Assembly: GCF_003385515.1 (NCBI RefSeq)
Contig: NZ_QNVT01000002.1
Location: forward strand, 186,001-250,000
Source of the DNA: Chryseobacterium pennae
Lineage (GTDB): Bacteria > Bacteroidota > Bacteroidia > Flavobacteriales > Weeksellaceae
DNA length: 64,000 nucleotides
Direction: 5' to 3'
Part shown: positions 1 to 8,122 of the stretch, piece by piece
Layout of the letters: every line of letters starts with the position of its first letter
Position numbering within the stretch: the stretch's first letter is position 1
The notes under the pieces: model-generated
The model's input: the letters and a program-made list of their open reading frames with translations, nothing else
Told to the model about the DNA's origin: nothing
The model's database searches: none
Program-made: the position numbers and the translations under genes

Positions 1-1224
1 ACCAGTATGTTTTTCAATTCTCTCAAGCATTTCTTTCAGGTATTCTTCTCTTACAGCTTCTTCATCATTTATTCCTGGTGCCAGGGGCAGCAATAAAAAA
101 AGATTTTCACATCCTTCAGGAGCTACATCCGGATCAGTTTTTGAAGGGCAGCACGCATAAAAAAGTGGTTTAGAAGGCCATTTCTTATTGATATAAATAC
201 AGTCTATATGATCATCAAGCTTATTTTCAAAAAACAGAGTATGATGTTTTACATGAGAAATTTTCCCTTTGATTCCCAGGTAATAAATCAGACATGAAGG
301 AGCAAAGGTTCTTGTTTTCCAATAGGCATCTTTATAGTTCCTGAGTGACTTGGGAATTAATGTTTCTGTATGATGGTAATCCGATGATGCAATCACGGCA
401 TCAAATTCATAATCTTTACCATCTGTTGTTATTGAGACTACTTTCCCATTTTTTGTATTGATTTTCTGCACCTCATGATTAAAATGAAAAGTCACCCCCT
501 GTTTTTCAGCAACGTCTTTCATGCCCAAAACAAGCTGATAAAATCCTCCCATCGGGTATTTCGTCCCCAATACATATCCCCCATAATTCATAAGACTATA
601 AAGTGCGGGAATATTCTGGGGTGAGGCACCAAGGAATATAACCGGGAATTCCATCAGGGATCTGAGCTTAGAATCGGAAAAATAACCAGAAACATATTTC
701 CTGAAATTGCTCAAAAGATCAAGCTTCAGTGCACTGCCCGCTATTTTTAAAGAAGCAAATTCCAACCAGTTATAACATGGTTTTGTTACAAAGTCTTTCA
801 TTCCTACCTCATACTTGAATTTGGCAGACTGCATAAATTTATCATATTGCTTAGCAGCTCCGGGTTCTATCTTTTCAAATAACTCACGGATGTCATCATT
901 TTTCTCAGGAATTGAAACTTTTTCTTCTGAAAAAATCATTTCAAACTGAGGATTCAAAGAGACCAGTTCAAAAAAATCGGATGCTTTAGAATCAAAATCA
1001 GCGAAAAAACCTTCAATAATGTCCGGCATCCAGTACCAGCTTGGTCCCATATCAAAAACATAGCCTTCTTCAGTCTTAAATTGTCTTGCGCGGCCCCCAG
1101 GCTGGTCGTGCTTCTCAAATACATGTACTTCATTTCCTGATTTTGCCGCATAGGCTGCAGCAGACAGCCCGGAAAATCCAGAACCTATAACCGCAATTCT
1201 CTTTCTTGAGTTTTCAGTACTCAT
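1..1224 (-). CDS. crtI: Phytoene desaturase (CrtI family), 3' end outside window
   Basis: Carotenoid biosynthesis enzyme that desaturates phytoene towards lycopene using FAD. The gene runs off the left edge, so only the first 408 residues are visible. The ATG at 1224 starts MSTENSRKRIAVIGSG, and the dinucleotide-binding motif GSGFSGLSAAAYAA lies at residues 14-27. It is followed by VFEKHDQPGGRAR and a DMGPSWYWMPD segment, all typical of CrtI/CrtN-type desaturases. A MarR gene ends 44 bases upstream on the same strand, so the two are probably one operon that continues leftward. Regulation would come from the inverted repeats at 1938-1980. Family assignment is firm. The exact product (lycopene or another carotene) cannot be told from the visible part. 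Confidence 0.9.
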   Translation of the reverse strand, partial: MSTENSRKRIAVIGSGFSGLSAAAYAAKSGNEVHVFEKHDQPGGRARQFKTEEGYVFDMGPSWYWMPDIIEGFFADFDSKASDFFELVSLNPQFEMIFSEEKVSIPEKNDDIRELFEKIEPGAAKQYDKFMQSAKFKYEVGMKDFVTKPCYNWLEFASLKIAGSALKLDLLSNFRKYVSGYFSDSKLRSLMEFPVIFLGASPQNIPALYSLMNYGGYVLGTKYPMGGFYQLVLGMKDVAEKQGVTFHFNHEVQKINTKNGKVVSITTDGKDYEFDAVIASSDYHHTETLIPKSLRNYKDAYWKTRTFAPSCLIYYLGIKGKISHVKHHTLFFENKLDDHIDCIYINKKWPSKPLFYACCPSKTDPDVAPEGCENLFLLLPLAPGINDEEAVREEYLKEMLERIEKHTG

Positions 1225-1268
1225 CGTTATTTATTTAATAGTTTTCCAAAGACACTTTTATGGTTGAT

Positions 1269-1925
1269 TCAGTTCAGTTTTTTATACGCAGTATCCAAAA
1301 GATCTCTTGCATCCAGATTCATGTGGTAAAAAGAATCATGAAAATCATCCAGTTTAGAGAGTATCGTAATAAGCAGCATTTGTTCAGAATGAGTAAGGTT
1401 TCCTACTACAACATTTGAGGCTTTACGGATTTCATCCATATTTTCATCCAGTACAGTAAGCCCTTTCCCAGTTATACGAATACGCTTTGTTCGTTTATCT
1501 TTTTCAGAGACTGTTTGTCCAACCCAACCATGATGAATTAATCGGTTAATAATAAGTATGCCTGAAGATTTCTCATGCACATTATGTCTTATCAATTCCA
1601 TTTTCGTCATCTCTCCCATCGTTTTCAGACCGATCAGATAAATAAAATCATCCTGGCTTGAAAAAGCTGAATTACCAATTGATCTGGAATAAGTTTTTGC
1701 ATACCTCCCCATTCTTATTAATAATGTATTAATGATACTATCAGAACTTCTTCCCGATTCTTTACCTATCCAAGATGGATCTGCTGATTCAGAAGTATTT
1801 TTATAGGAAGAATTAATCCACTCCATAAAGCCATGAAGATCGTTACTGTATAACGCCTCACTTTCATTTTGCTCCATAAATTGCTGAACAAGTTCTATAA
1901 CTGCTTTTATAAGATCAAAATTCAT
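1269..1925 (-). CDS. MarR family transcriptional regulator, upstream of crtI
   Basis: A 218-residue winged-helix regulator. The DNA-binding region lies at about residues 90-160: FIYLIGLKTMGEMTKMELIR, a recognition-helix segment GILIINRLIHHG, then the wing KDKRTKRIRITGKGL. It is a clear paralogue of the MarR protein encoded at 22280-22960; both share SxFSxQxDFIYLIxLK and the DKR(T/S)KxIRI wing. It is first in an operon with crtI. Two inverted repeats overlap its promoter, which suggests autoregulation and control of carotenoid synthesis. The inducing signal is unknown. No cofactor-binding photosensor domain is visible. Confidence 0.88.
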   Translation of the reverse strand: MNFDLIKAVIELVQQFMEQNESEALYSNDLHGFMEWINSSYKNTSESADPSWIGKESGRSSDSIINTLLIRMGRYAKTYSRSIGNSAFSSQDDFIYLIGLKTMGEMTKMELIRHNVHEKSSGILIINRLIHHGWVGQTVSEKDKRTKRIRITGKGLTVLDENMDEIRKASNVVVGNLTHSEQMLLITILSKLDDFHDSFYHMNLDARDLLDTAYKKLN

Positions 1926-1937
1926 AACTTATATATT

Positions 1938-1980
1938 AGTATACAAATATACTTATAATAGTATATAAATATACTATTAT
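1938..1980 (-). promoter_or_regulatory. Tandem inverted-repeat operator and promoter of the marR-crtI operon
   Basis: Two inverted repeats lie just upstream of the MarR start. Site 1 (1938-1953) is AGTATA-caaa-TATACT. Site 2 (1955-1980) has perfect 11-base arms, ATAATAGTATA and TATACTATTAT, around a 4-base spacer. Their centres are 22 bp apart, about two helical turns. On the minus strand site 1 contains TATATTTG (1944-1951), a match to the Bacteroidota -7 element TAnnTTTG, so a bound repressor would cover the promoter. No good -33 TTG was found. Confidence 0.75.
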
Positions 1981-2283
1981 TTTATTTTATTTTAAATCTT
2001 AAGAATTACAACGTGGAGATTTAAAGATTTACTTCTAAAAGAAGAGCAGATACAATAAAATATAAAACACTAAAAAACAACAATTTAAACATTAAAAAAA
2101 AGTTAAAAAACATATAATAATGAAAGGGAGATTAACAAACAATAGTATATTTATAAACCTAAATATATTTTTAATATAAAATTTGATAAATAAGAAACAC
2201 TTTAATGCAGCCTAAAGCGATATTGAAAAACTTTGTAAAAAGACTTAATATCTACTAAAATAGGGAAGAAAAAAAACAGTACA

Positions 2284-2346
2284 ATGAAGACAATAAAAGC
2301 CATAGGAAAGTACATTATACCACTTTTAGTTATACTAATTTTTTGA
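2284..2346 (+). CDS. Possible 20-residue hydrophobic peptide
   Basis: ATG at 2284 opens a 20-codon frame reading MKTIKAIGKYIIPLLVILIF, followed by TGA. The composition is a basic N-terminus and a hydrophobic C-terminal half, as in small membrane peptides or type I toxins. It is the only plus-strand frame seen before the plus-oriented terminator at 2487-2522, which makes a short transcript plausible. No family is recognised and no clear ribosome binding site is seen. It may be chance. Confidence 0.25.
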   Translation: MKTIKAIGKYIIPLLVILIF

Positions 2347-2486
2347 AACTAACTTTTAAGCAAATCTCAAATTAAATTACAAGATATTTCCAGAGAGAAA
2401 TGGATTTAGTAATTCTTTTTTAATTTAGCTTAATCGAACCAAATCATCTATAAAAGTGTTTGAAGATATGCTAGCCAAGGTCACTT

Positions 2487-2522
2487 AAAGAGACAACTGT
2501 CAAATAGTTGTCTCTTTTTTTT
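2487..2522 (+). terminator. Rho-independent terminator without an assigned gene
   Basis: Perfect 12-bp stem AAAGAGACAACT / AGTTGTCTCTTT with a 7-base loop, followed by a run of T on the plus strand. No plus-strand gene ends here apart from the 20-codon frame at 2284-2346, so it may end a small RNA or peptide transcript. Confidence 0.7.
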
Positions 2523-2575
2523 GACATAAAAATCTCTATAACACTCATTTTAGGTGTTTGAAAACTTCTGGAAGT

Positions 2576-2947
2576 TTACATTTTATTTTGTCTACGAAAG
2601 TTTCCTGGAGTTTGACCTGTTCGATTTTTAAAAAACTTTGAAAAATTAGAAGGATCATAGGTGAATTTTCTAGCTACTTCAGCAATGGATACATCTTCTT
2701 TAAGTAATATTTCTTTTGTTATTTTTATGATTTTAACATCGTAGAAATAGCTGGGATGATTTCCAAACTCATGTTGAATAATATTTATAAGATGTTTATG
2801 AGAAACTGCCAATTCTGAAGCAATCTGGCTCAAACCCATGAAATCGGTTGTCCTTGCCGAAATAACATCATCTATATGACGATCTAAAAACTCAAAATAT
2901 TTCTTTGAAATTTCTTCATTTCTACTTTTCTTTTTTCCTTCATCCAT
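2576..2947 (-). CDS. Small AraC-type HTH DNA-binding protein
   Basis: A 123-residue protein that is little more than an AraC/XylS DNA-binding domain. The first HTH is LSQIASELAVSHKHLINIIQ (about residues 40-60). The second is VSIAEVARKFTYDPSNFSKF, followed by the family ending FKNRTGQTPGNFRRQ. There is no sensor domain, so it may act constitutively or with a partner. It precedes the two TPR-AraC genes on the same strand but is separated from them by 469 bases. Its target is unknown. Confidence 0.85.
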   Translation of the reverse strand: MDEGKKKSRNEEISKKYFEFLDRHIDDVISARTTDFMGLSQIASELAVSHKHLINIIQHEFGNHPSYFYDVKIIKITKEILLKEDVSIAEVARKFTYDPSNFSKFFKNRTGQTPGNFRRQNKM

Positions 2948-3416
2948 GTTGTTTTTCTTTGTAACTAGATTCTCTTGACTGAAAACCTTTGGGAATTATA
3001 AAAATTATCATTTGTAAGTATCAGATAATCAAACGAAAACACCCATCAGAGTCGTAATTATAAAAAGACTAGATTTTTTCCGATTTTATTTCTTGGGTTT
3101 TGGTCATATGATTATAGGTTAATACATGGCAATATTAACATCAACATCCCTTTCTAACAAATGTTGTATGTGATGATTTCTGAATTATTCCAAACAAAAT
3201 TTATTCAGCCATTAATATTTTACAAAAAATAAAAACTGATTATCAAGCACATATATTTCTACTGGATAGATAGATACATAACAACTCTCTATTATTAAAC
3301 CGTTTCTCTTTACCAATCGTAATGTGATAAACCTCAATAAATAGAAAATGCGAAGTTCCATGAAACATCGCATTATTATAAACTCAAAGTTTTTATGGGA
3401 TAAAGTACCCTAAAAA
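2948..3416. other. Intergenic region, 469 bases
   Basis: AT-rich sequence between the small AraC gene and the first TPR-AraC gene. No open frame of useful length, no convincing hairpin terminator and no repeat were seen. Confidence 0.5.
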
Positions 3417-5087
3417 CTATACAGCAACTTTCAATTGCTCTACAAAATAAGAAGGCGTAAAACCTGTTTGCTGTTTAAAAGCATTCACAAATACCCTTGG
3501 TGTAGCATATCCGCACTCCTCTGCCAGGTAAGTAATCTTGTACTCTCTGTAAACTGGGTTTTCATACAGCATTTTAATGATATAATTGATTCGAAGTTCG
3601 TTGATATAACTAGTGAAATTATGGTTCTTATAAGTTTTTATGACTTCTGAAAGATACTTTGGATTAGTCACTAAACTACTAGCCATCCAGGTAAGGCTCA
3701 CCTCCTTTCTCAGATATTTCTTTGAACCCTCAAATTTTTCAAGCTTCAGAAGTAAGGCTTTCATCGTTTCATCAGTAATGGTAACAGAAGGTTTCACTTT
3801 ATTATTTTCATTATTCTTTTCAGATGCTGACTCCAATTTATTGTTCTCGTTTTCAATCTGTATTTTAGCAATCAGATCATCATACTTCTTATGAATAATC
3901 TTGTTGCTGCGTCTTCGGTACATCAACATTCCGCCTGTTATAAGGATAAGAATCGTAAAAGAAATAACAGCAATACTCTTTATTTTTTTATCGCCATTGC
4001 TTTTTGTTTCTGAAATTATCTTTTTAACGGGAGCTTCCACGGCATCTTTTTCTGCGGAATTAATACTGTCATTCAGTTTTGAAAAAAGATCGAGGTATTT
4101 TTGAGAGGTTGAATTTTCTCCAACACTCAGATAAGATTTTGCCAATACCATATACCCCACTCTTCGATTATAAGGCATACTGCTGGATTTTTCCAAAGCC
4201 AGCATTCTCTCTCCGTATTCTATGGCCATCCTGTACTCTTTTTTCATATGATAAAATTCCTGAAGCGCCTGATATAAATCTATTTTTGTATTGGGAAGTA
4301 CATCTCCTTTAAGTAAATCAAACTGTTTTAAAGCTTCCATAAAATAAAATTCAGAGAGTTTCACATTCCTATCTTTATTTTTGCTGTTTCTATAGTGTAT
4401 CCCTAAGTTCATATTGATTGATACCAACATGTCTATTTTTTTTTCTAAAGGAATGTCTTTACTCTTATTACTTATTTGTAAAGCCTCTTCCCTGCTTTTT
4501 TCCAGATAATACTCCACTTTTTCATTTGATCGATCCTGGTAGTATGGAGTCATATTATAATAAACCAAAGAAGCCTGATAATGTCTCCGATCCGGCTCTG
4601 CAATAAGTTTCACATATTTTACAGCAGCTTCGTGCTCCTTTAAACTCTCATCATACATGCCCAGATCATCATAAGCAGCACCTCTTCTACTGCATAAAGA
4701 AGATAAGGATTCATAATCTTTTAGCCTCATCGCCAACTCTATGGCCCTGTTTGATATTTCCAACGTTTTTTTGTAGTCATAAGCATTGAAATAGAACATC
4801 ATAATACTTTTTGTGGCATTCAGTTCTCCTTTTTCACATCCTACAGACTTAGCGAGATCATTAGCTTTTTGAAACAATCCGAGAGCTTCTTTACTTTTCC
4901 CATCGTTGTCAAGAGATGTTCCCTTGTCAATCAATTTATCAATTTCTTTATTTCCGGGACATAAAACTGTTTCTGCCTTTGTTATGGAGGAACTAAAGAA
5001 AAATAATAGGGTAATAAAAACGGTATACAATCTCTGAAAAAACTGATTCCTGTCTTCCCAAACAAACCAAGATATTTTTTTAGCCAT
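3417..5087 (-). CDS. Membrane-spanning TPR protein with cytoplasmic AraC-type HTH
   Basis: A 556-residue one-component regulator. A hydrophobic N-terminal segment (about residues 18-40, RLYTVFITLLFFFSSSITKA) exports the next ~320 residues, which form tetratricopeptide-like helical repeats. A transmembrane helix follows at about residues 370-392 (IAVISFTILILITGGMLMY), then a charged linker. The C-terminal ~110 residues are an AraC DNA-binding domain (SLTWMASSLVTNPKYLSEVI, then ITYLAEECGYATPRVFVNAF and the ending QQTGFTPSYFVEQL). The layout puts the sensor in the periplasm and the HTH in the cytoplasm. The next gene upstream (5202-6806) is a paralogue. The signal and targets are not visible in the sequence. 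Confidence 0.85.
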   Translation of the reverse strand: MAKKISWFVWEDRNQFFQRLYTVFITLLFFFSSSITKAETVLCPGNKEIDKLIDKGTSLDNDGKSKEALGLFQKANDLAKSVGCEKGELNATKSIMMFYFNAYDYKKTLEISNRAIELAMRLKDYESLSSLCSRRGAAYDDLGMYDESLKEHEAAVKYVKLIAEPDRRHYQASLVYYNMTPYYQDRSNEKVEYYLEKSREEALQISNKSKDIPLEKKIDMLVSINMNLGIHYRNSKNKDRNVKLSEFYFMEALKQFDLLKGDVLPNTKIDLYQALQEFYHMKKEYRMAIEYGERMLALEKSSSMPYNRRVGYMVLAKSYLSVGENSTSQKYLDLFSKLNDSINSAEKDAVEAPVKKIISETKSNGDKKIKSIAVISFTILILITGGMLMYRRRSNKIIHKKYDDLIAKIQIENENNKLESASEKNNENNKVKPSVTITDETMKALLLKLEKFEGSKKYLRKEVSLTWMASSLVTNPKYLSEVIKTYKNHNFTSYINELRINYIIKMLYENPVYREYKITYLAEECGYATPRVFVNAFKQQTGFTPSYFVEQLKVAV

Positions 5088-5201
5088 AAGGTTATGTTTT
5101 ATAATGAATTAGTATTTTTATTATTCTGAAAGTCAAAAAATAGTATATTATTCAAAATGTCTATTAAAAGTCTAGATAATTTAACTGTCAATACATTGAC
5201 T

Positions 5202-6806
5202 TTATGCGGAGGCTTTCAATTGTTCCACAAAGTAAGAAGGTGTAAAGCCTGTTTCTTTTTTGAAGGCATTAACGAATACCCTTGGGGTTGTATATCCACA
5301 CTCTTCTGCCAAATAAGTTATTTTATATTCCCTGTAGATGGGATTATCATACAGCTTCCTTACAATATAGTTGATACGAAGTTCGTTGATATAGCTGGTA
5401 AAATTATGGTTCCTATACACTTTAATCACCTCCGAAAGGTATTTTGTATTGGTATTAAGGTGATGGGCCATCCAGGTAAGGCTCAGATCCTTTCTCAAAT
5501 ATCTTTCTAAGTTCTCAAATTTTTCAAGTTTGGTAAGTAAAGCCTTCACCGTCTCATCGGTGATCGTTACTGATGTTTTTGTTTGATTATTTCTTGGACT
5601 TACCTGTACTTCTAATGTATGCTCTGTCTGTTGTGAACTTATCTTGGTGATTAAATCTTTATACTTTTCATGAATAATTCTATTTTTTCTTTTCCAATAC
5701 GCCCAACCTATTAAGACTGCAACCAACAATGTCAATGCTGCTATAATCAATATCGTTTTGATGGTAGATTGAGTTTCGCGATCCTTATCAGAAATAATCT
5801 GCTTCACAGGGGTTACCATACTTTCTTTTTCAGACTTCAATAAACTATCACTTAAATACACATATAGCTTTGAATAATATTTTGAAGAATCCTGTTTATT
5901 TATTTCTACATAAGAACTAAACAAGGTATGGTAAATATCTTTCCTTATATATGGCATTGAGGTTTGCTTTTCAAAACCTTCCCCTTTTTTGGCAAATACA
6001 ATAGCTTTATGATATTCACCGTTGTCATTATAAAATTTTGCCATATCACTCAACAGAATTGCCCTTCCGTTTATATAGATATCATATTTTTTACTCTTAT
6101 GAATTGCCAAAGCTTTATCAAAATAATAATTAGCAGAATCCTTTATCTTTAATTTACTATAAATTAAACCCAAACCTGCAAATTGAAAAGCTAGATTTTG
6201 ATATTTTGCATTAATCGTCTCCCTATTATTCTCGGGCATTTGATTTGACGCTACAATGCTCTTATGTCTGTAAAAAATCTGCTTTTTAACATCTCCCTTT
6301 TTTCCATAGGCTCCGGCATAGGATTCGTAAATAAGAGATTTCCTATAAAAGCGGCGATTTGGAGCTTTTATATCCTCAATATTAATCAATGATTTTGCCA
6401 GCTCTTTAAGCTGTTCATCCCAAAGCCCCATTTCCCCATAAGAGCTTGCTCTAAGCCTATAGATATCAGAAACATAATCAAAAGCTTTTAAATCTTTAGC
6501 ATATTTCTCAACAAAACGAGTCTCTTCAATGGTTTTTTTATAATCACCATCATTATAATACAGTAAAACAAGCCCCATAGAACTGGTCATGGCTCCATTT
6601 GGATACTGAATTTTTTCACTCTGGTCCTTTAGCTCCTTTAATTTTTTTTTAGCTGTTACGGGATCCGAAGCTGCGGAAGCTTTCCTTTTTTTAATTTCAC
6701 CATCAATTTTTTCAGTTATAGAAAGTGGATTCTTTGAAGATCCTAAATTTTGAGCAAATGTTATACACAGGGTAAAAAGAGTAAAAAATAAGTAGATTTT
6801 TTTCAT
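5202..6806 (-). CDS. Membrane-spanning TPR protein with cytoplasmic AraC-type HTH, paralogue
   Basis: A 534-residue paralogue of the protein at 3417-5087, with the same plan: signal peptide (residues 1-18, MKKIYLFFTLFTLCITFA), TPR-like helices to about residue 330, a transmembrane helix near 350-370 (TILIIAALTLLVAVLIGWAY), and a C-terminal AraC domain. The last ~100 residues are almost the same in the two proteins, for example HNFTSYINELRINYI and REYKITYLAEECGY. The two may therefore bind similar DNA sites while sensing different inputs. The genes are same-strand and 114 bases apart, and could be co-transcribed or come from a tandem duplication. Confidence 0.85.
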   Translation of the reverse strand: MKKIYLFFTLFTLCITFAQNLGSSKNPLSITEKIDGEIKKRKASAASDPVTAKKKLKELKDQSEKIQYPNGAMTSSMGLVLLYYNDGDYKKTIEETRFVEKYAKDLKAFDYVSDIYRLRASSYGEMGLWDEQLKELAKSLINIEDIKAPNRRFYRKSLIYESYAGAYGKKGDVKKQIFYRHKSIVASNQMPENNRETINAKYQNLAFQFAGLGLIYSKLKIKDSANYYFDKALAIHKSKKYDIYINGRAILLSDMAKFYNDNGEYHKAIVFAKKGEGFEKQTSMPYIRKDIYHTLFSSYVEINKQDSSKYYSKLYVYLSDSLLKSEKESMVTPVKQIISDKDRETQSTIKTILIIAALTLLVAVLIGWAYWKRKNRIIHEKYKDLITKISSQQTEHTLEVQVSPRNNQTKTSVTITDETVKALLTKLEKFENLERYLRKDLSLTWMAHHLNTNTKYLSEVIKVYRNHNFTSYINELRINYIVRKLYDNPIYREYKITYLAEECGYTTPRVFVNAFKKETGFTPSYFVEQLKASA

Positions 6807-7175
6807 CAGAGTCCGGAGAATTAGTTTTTTTTCAAGTAAAATTGATCATACACTGCTATCAGTGAATTTAACACCTGATAACTAAAGAGAATGAAAGTTT
6901 AATCATCCTCTATAAATTTTAAATAAGAAGGATTTTTTCATATCATAAACCTTTCATAATTATCATTTGCGCAAATTTAATGAAATAAATATCCTAAAAA
7001 CTCATATACATATTTAGTATTTTTTAAATTTTAAACAAATACATTAATATTTTTCAACACACTGATTTACAGAATAGAAAAATTGTAAAACTCATCAAAC
7101 AGCACATGAAACTTTCCGAATTATTCCTGTATTAGCCTTGTAGAGACTTTCTGAGAATCATAATATTGCACCAAA
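6807..7175. other. Divergent intergenic region, 369 bases
   Basis: AT-rich region between the minus-strand TPR-AraC gene and the plus-strand surface-protein cluster. It must hold promoters for both directions, but no promoter match or operator stood out. Confidence 0.5.
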
Positions 7176-7781
7176 ATGAAAACCGATTCTGAAAATAACA
7201 TGATGAACAAATTCTTCTCTCTGCATTTTATTGGAGGGGGAAGGTTTTTATTCTTACTCATGTTGTTGGTTAACTTTCAGATGACTCAGTCTATTTGCAG
7301 GCAAGATGATTCTACATCTCCAGATGCAGCTACTCCATCAACTACCCTATTTATATCAGAAGGCACCGCAATTTCAGGGATGGAACAAGTACATATTTCC
7401 CAGCCTAAAAAAGAGAAAACCAAAAAGATTTCCAAAAGAAAAAATACTTTCATATCCAGCAAAAGAAAGCAAGAGAAAGAGAAAAACATTTCTCCACCTG
7501 TTAAAAGCAGCAATAAAACCGTATTAATTTTCAGCAGGGATCCCCAATCAGAGGGATCTTTACTGATTGCTTCTGAGAATAAAAAGCAAATTATCAGGCC
7601 TCAACACATGATGAAATTCCTTCTGCTTAAGCCTGAAAGCAAAACACCTGTTTTACATCATTTGCTGGATATTTATCTGAATAAACCCTATAAAAGCCGT
7701 AGGTTCTCGTATCTGAGTCTTTCCCGAAACTTCAACCGACCTCCCCCTCAGGCTCACTCTACTGGTGTAATGCTCATTTAA
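7176..7781 (+). CDS. Hypothetical secreted protein, first gene of the surface-protein cluster
   Basis: A 201-residue protein of no recognised family. A hydrophobic segment (residues ~22-38, GRFLFLLMLLVNFQMTQS) looks like a signal peptide or anchor. A short motif TTLFISEGTAISGMEQVHI (about 56-74) is followed by a very lysine-rich stretch with many KK and KR pairs (about 77-110). The start is uncertain: ATG codons at positions 1, 9 and 10 of the frame are all possible. It lies just before the FISUMP protein gene on the same strand. It could be an accessory of the surface proteins, but that is only inferred from position. Confidence 0.55.
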   Translation: MKTDSENNMMNKFFSLHFIGGGRFLFLLMLLVNFQMTQSICRQDDSTSPDAATPSTTLFISEGTAISGMEQVHISQPKKEKTKKISKRKNTFISSKRKQEKEKNISPPVKSSNKTVLIFSRDPQSEGSLLIASENKKQIIRPQHMMKFLLLKPESKTPVLHHLLDIYLNKPYKSRRFSYLSLSRNFNRPPPQAHSTGVMLI

Positions 7782-8122
7782 TTGAGATTATCAGGCAACT
7801 CCTTTACTCAATGAAAAATCTATTGTGATTTACACCTATTTGCCGGATTCACCCGACGCGAACAGGTAGTCCTTTTCCTTAGGGTAAACACCAACTTCAT
7901 GAAAGAAGAGCCACTGATCGTAGGTTCAGGTTGCCTACAAAATCACAAGTTGCAATTGGGAAAACAAAATTCTCCTTAGAAATGATCACCCCTAAGACTA
8001 CCATATATTATATAGAATATCTCAGCATAAAACAACCTGATAGAACTAATGGAATAACAAAAGTAATCAGCCTAACAAGCCAACCCTTACATAAACCCTT
8101 TGAATGAAAAAAACTTTTTAAA
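7782..8122. other. Intergenic region, 341 bases
   Basis: Less AT-rich than other gaps here. It contains no convincing frame on either strand. It probably holds the leader and promoter of the FISUMP protein gene. Confidence 0.45.

Larger units (their letters stand above)
1926..2575. other. Intergenic region, 650 bases
   Basis: Very AT-rich stretch between two minus-strand genes. It holds the MarR operator at its left end, a possible 20-codon ORF at 2284-2346 and a plus-strand terminator hairpin at 2487-2522. No longer coding sequence is apparent in either strand. Confidence 0.6.

Noticed and set aside
954..1151. Minus-strand open frame of 65 codons
   Set aside because: It lies inside the crtI gene in another frame; the crtI frame carries the FAD-binding motif and continues to the window edge.
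5157..5510. Plus-strand open frame of 117 codons over the end of the TPR-AraC gene
   Set aside because: It is the reverse-strand shadow of a well-conserved AraC domain and has no protein-like features of its own.
7286..7513. Minus-strand open frame of 75 codons
   Set aside because: Antisense to the secreted-protein gene at 7176-7781; the hydrophobic look comes from complementing the lysine-rich codons.
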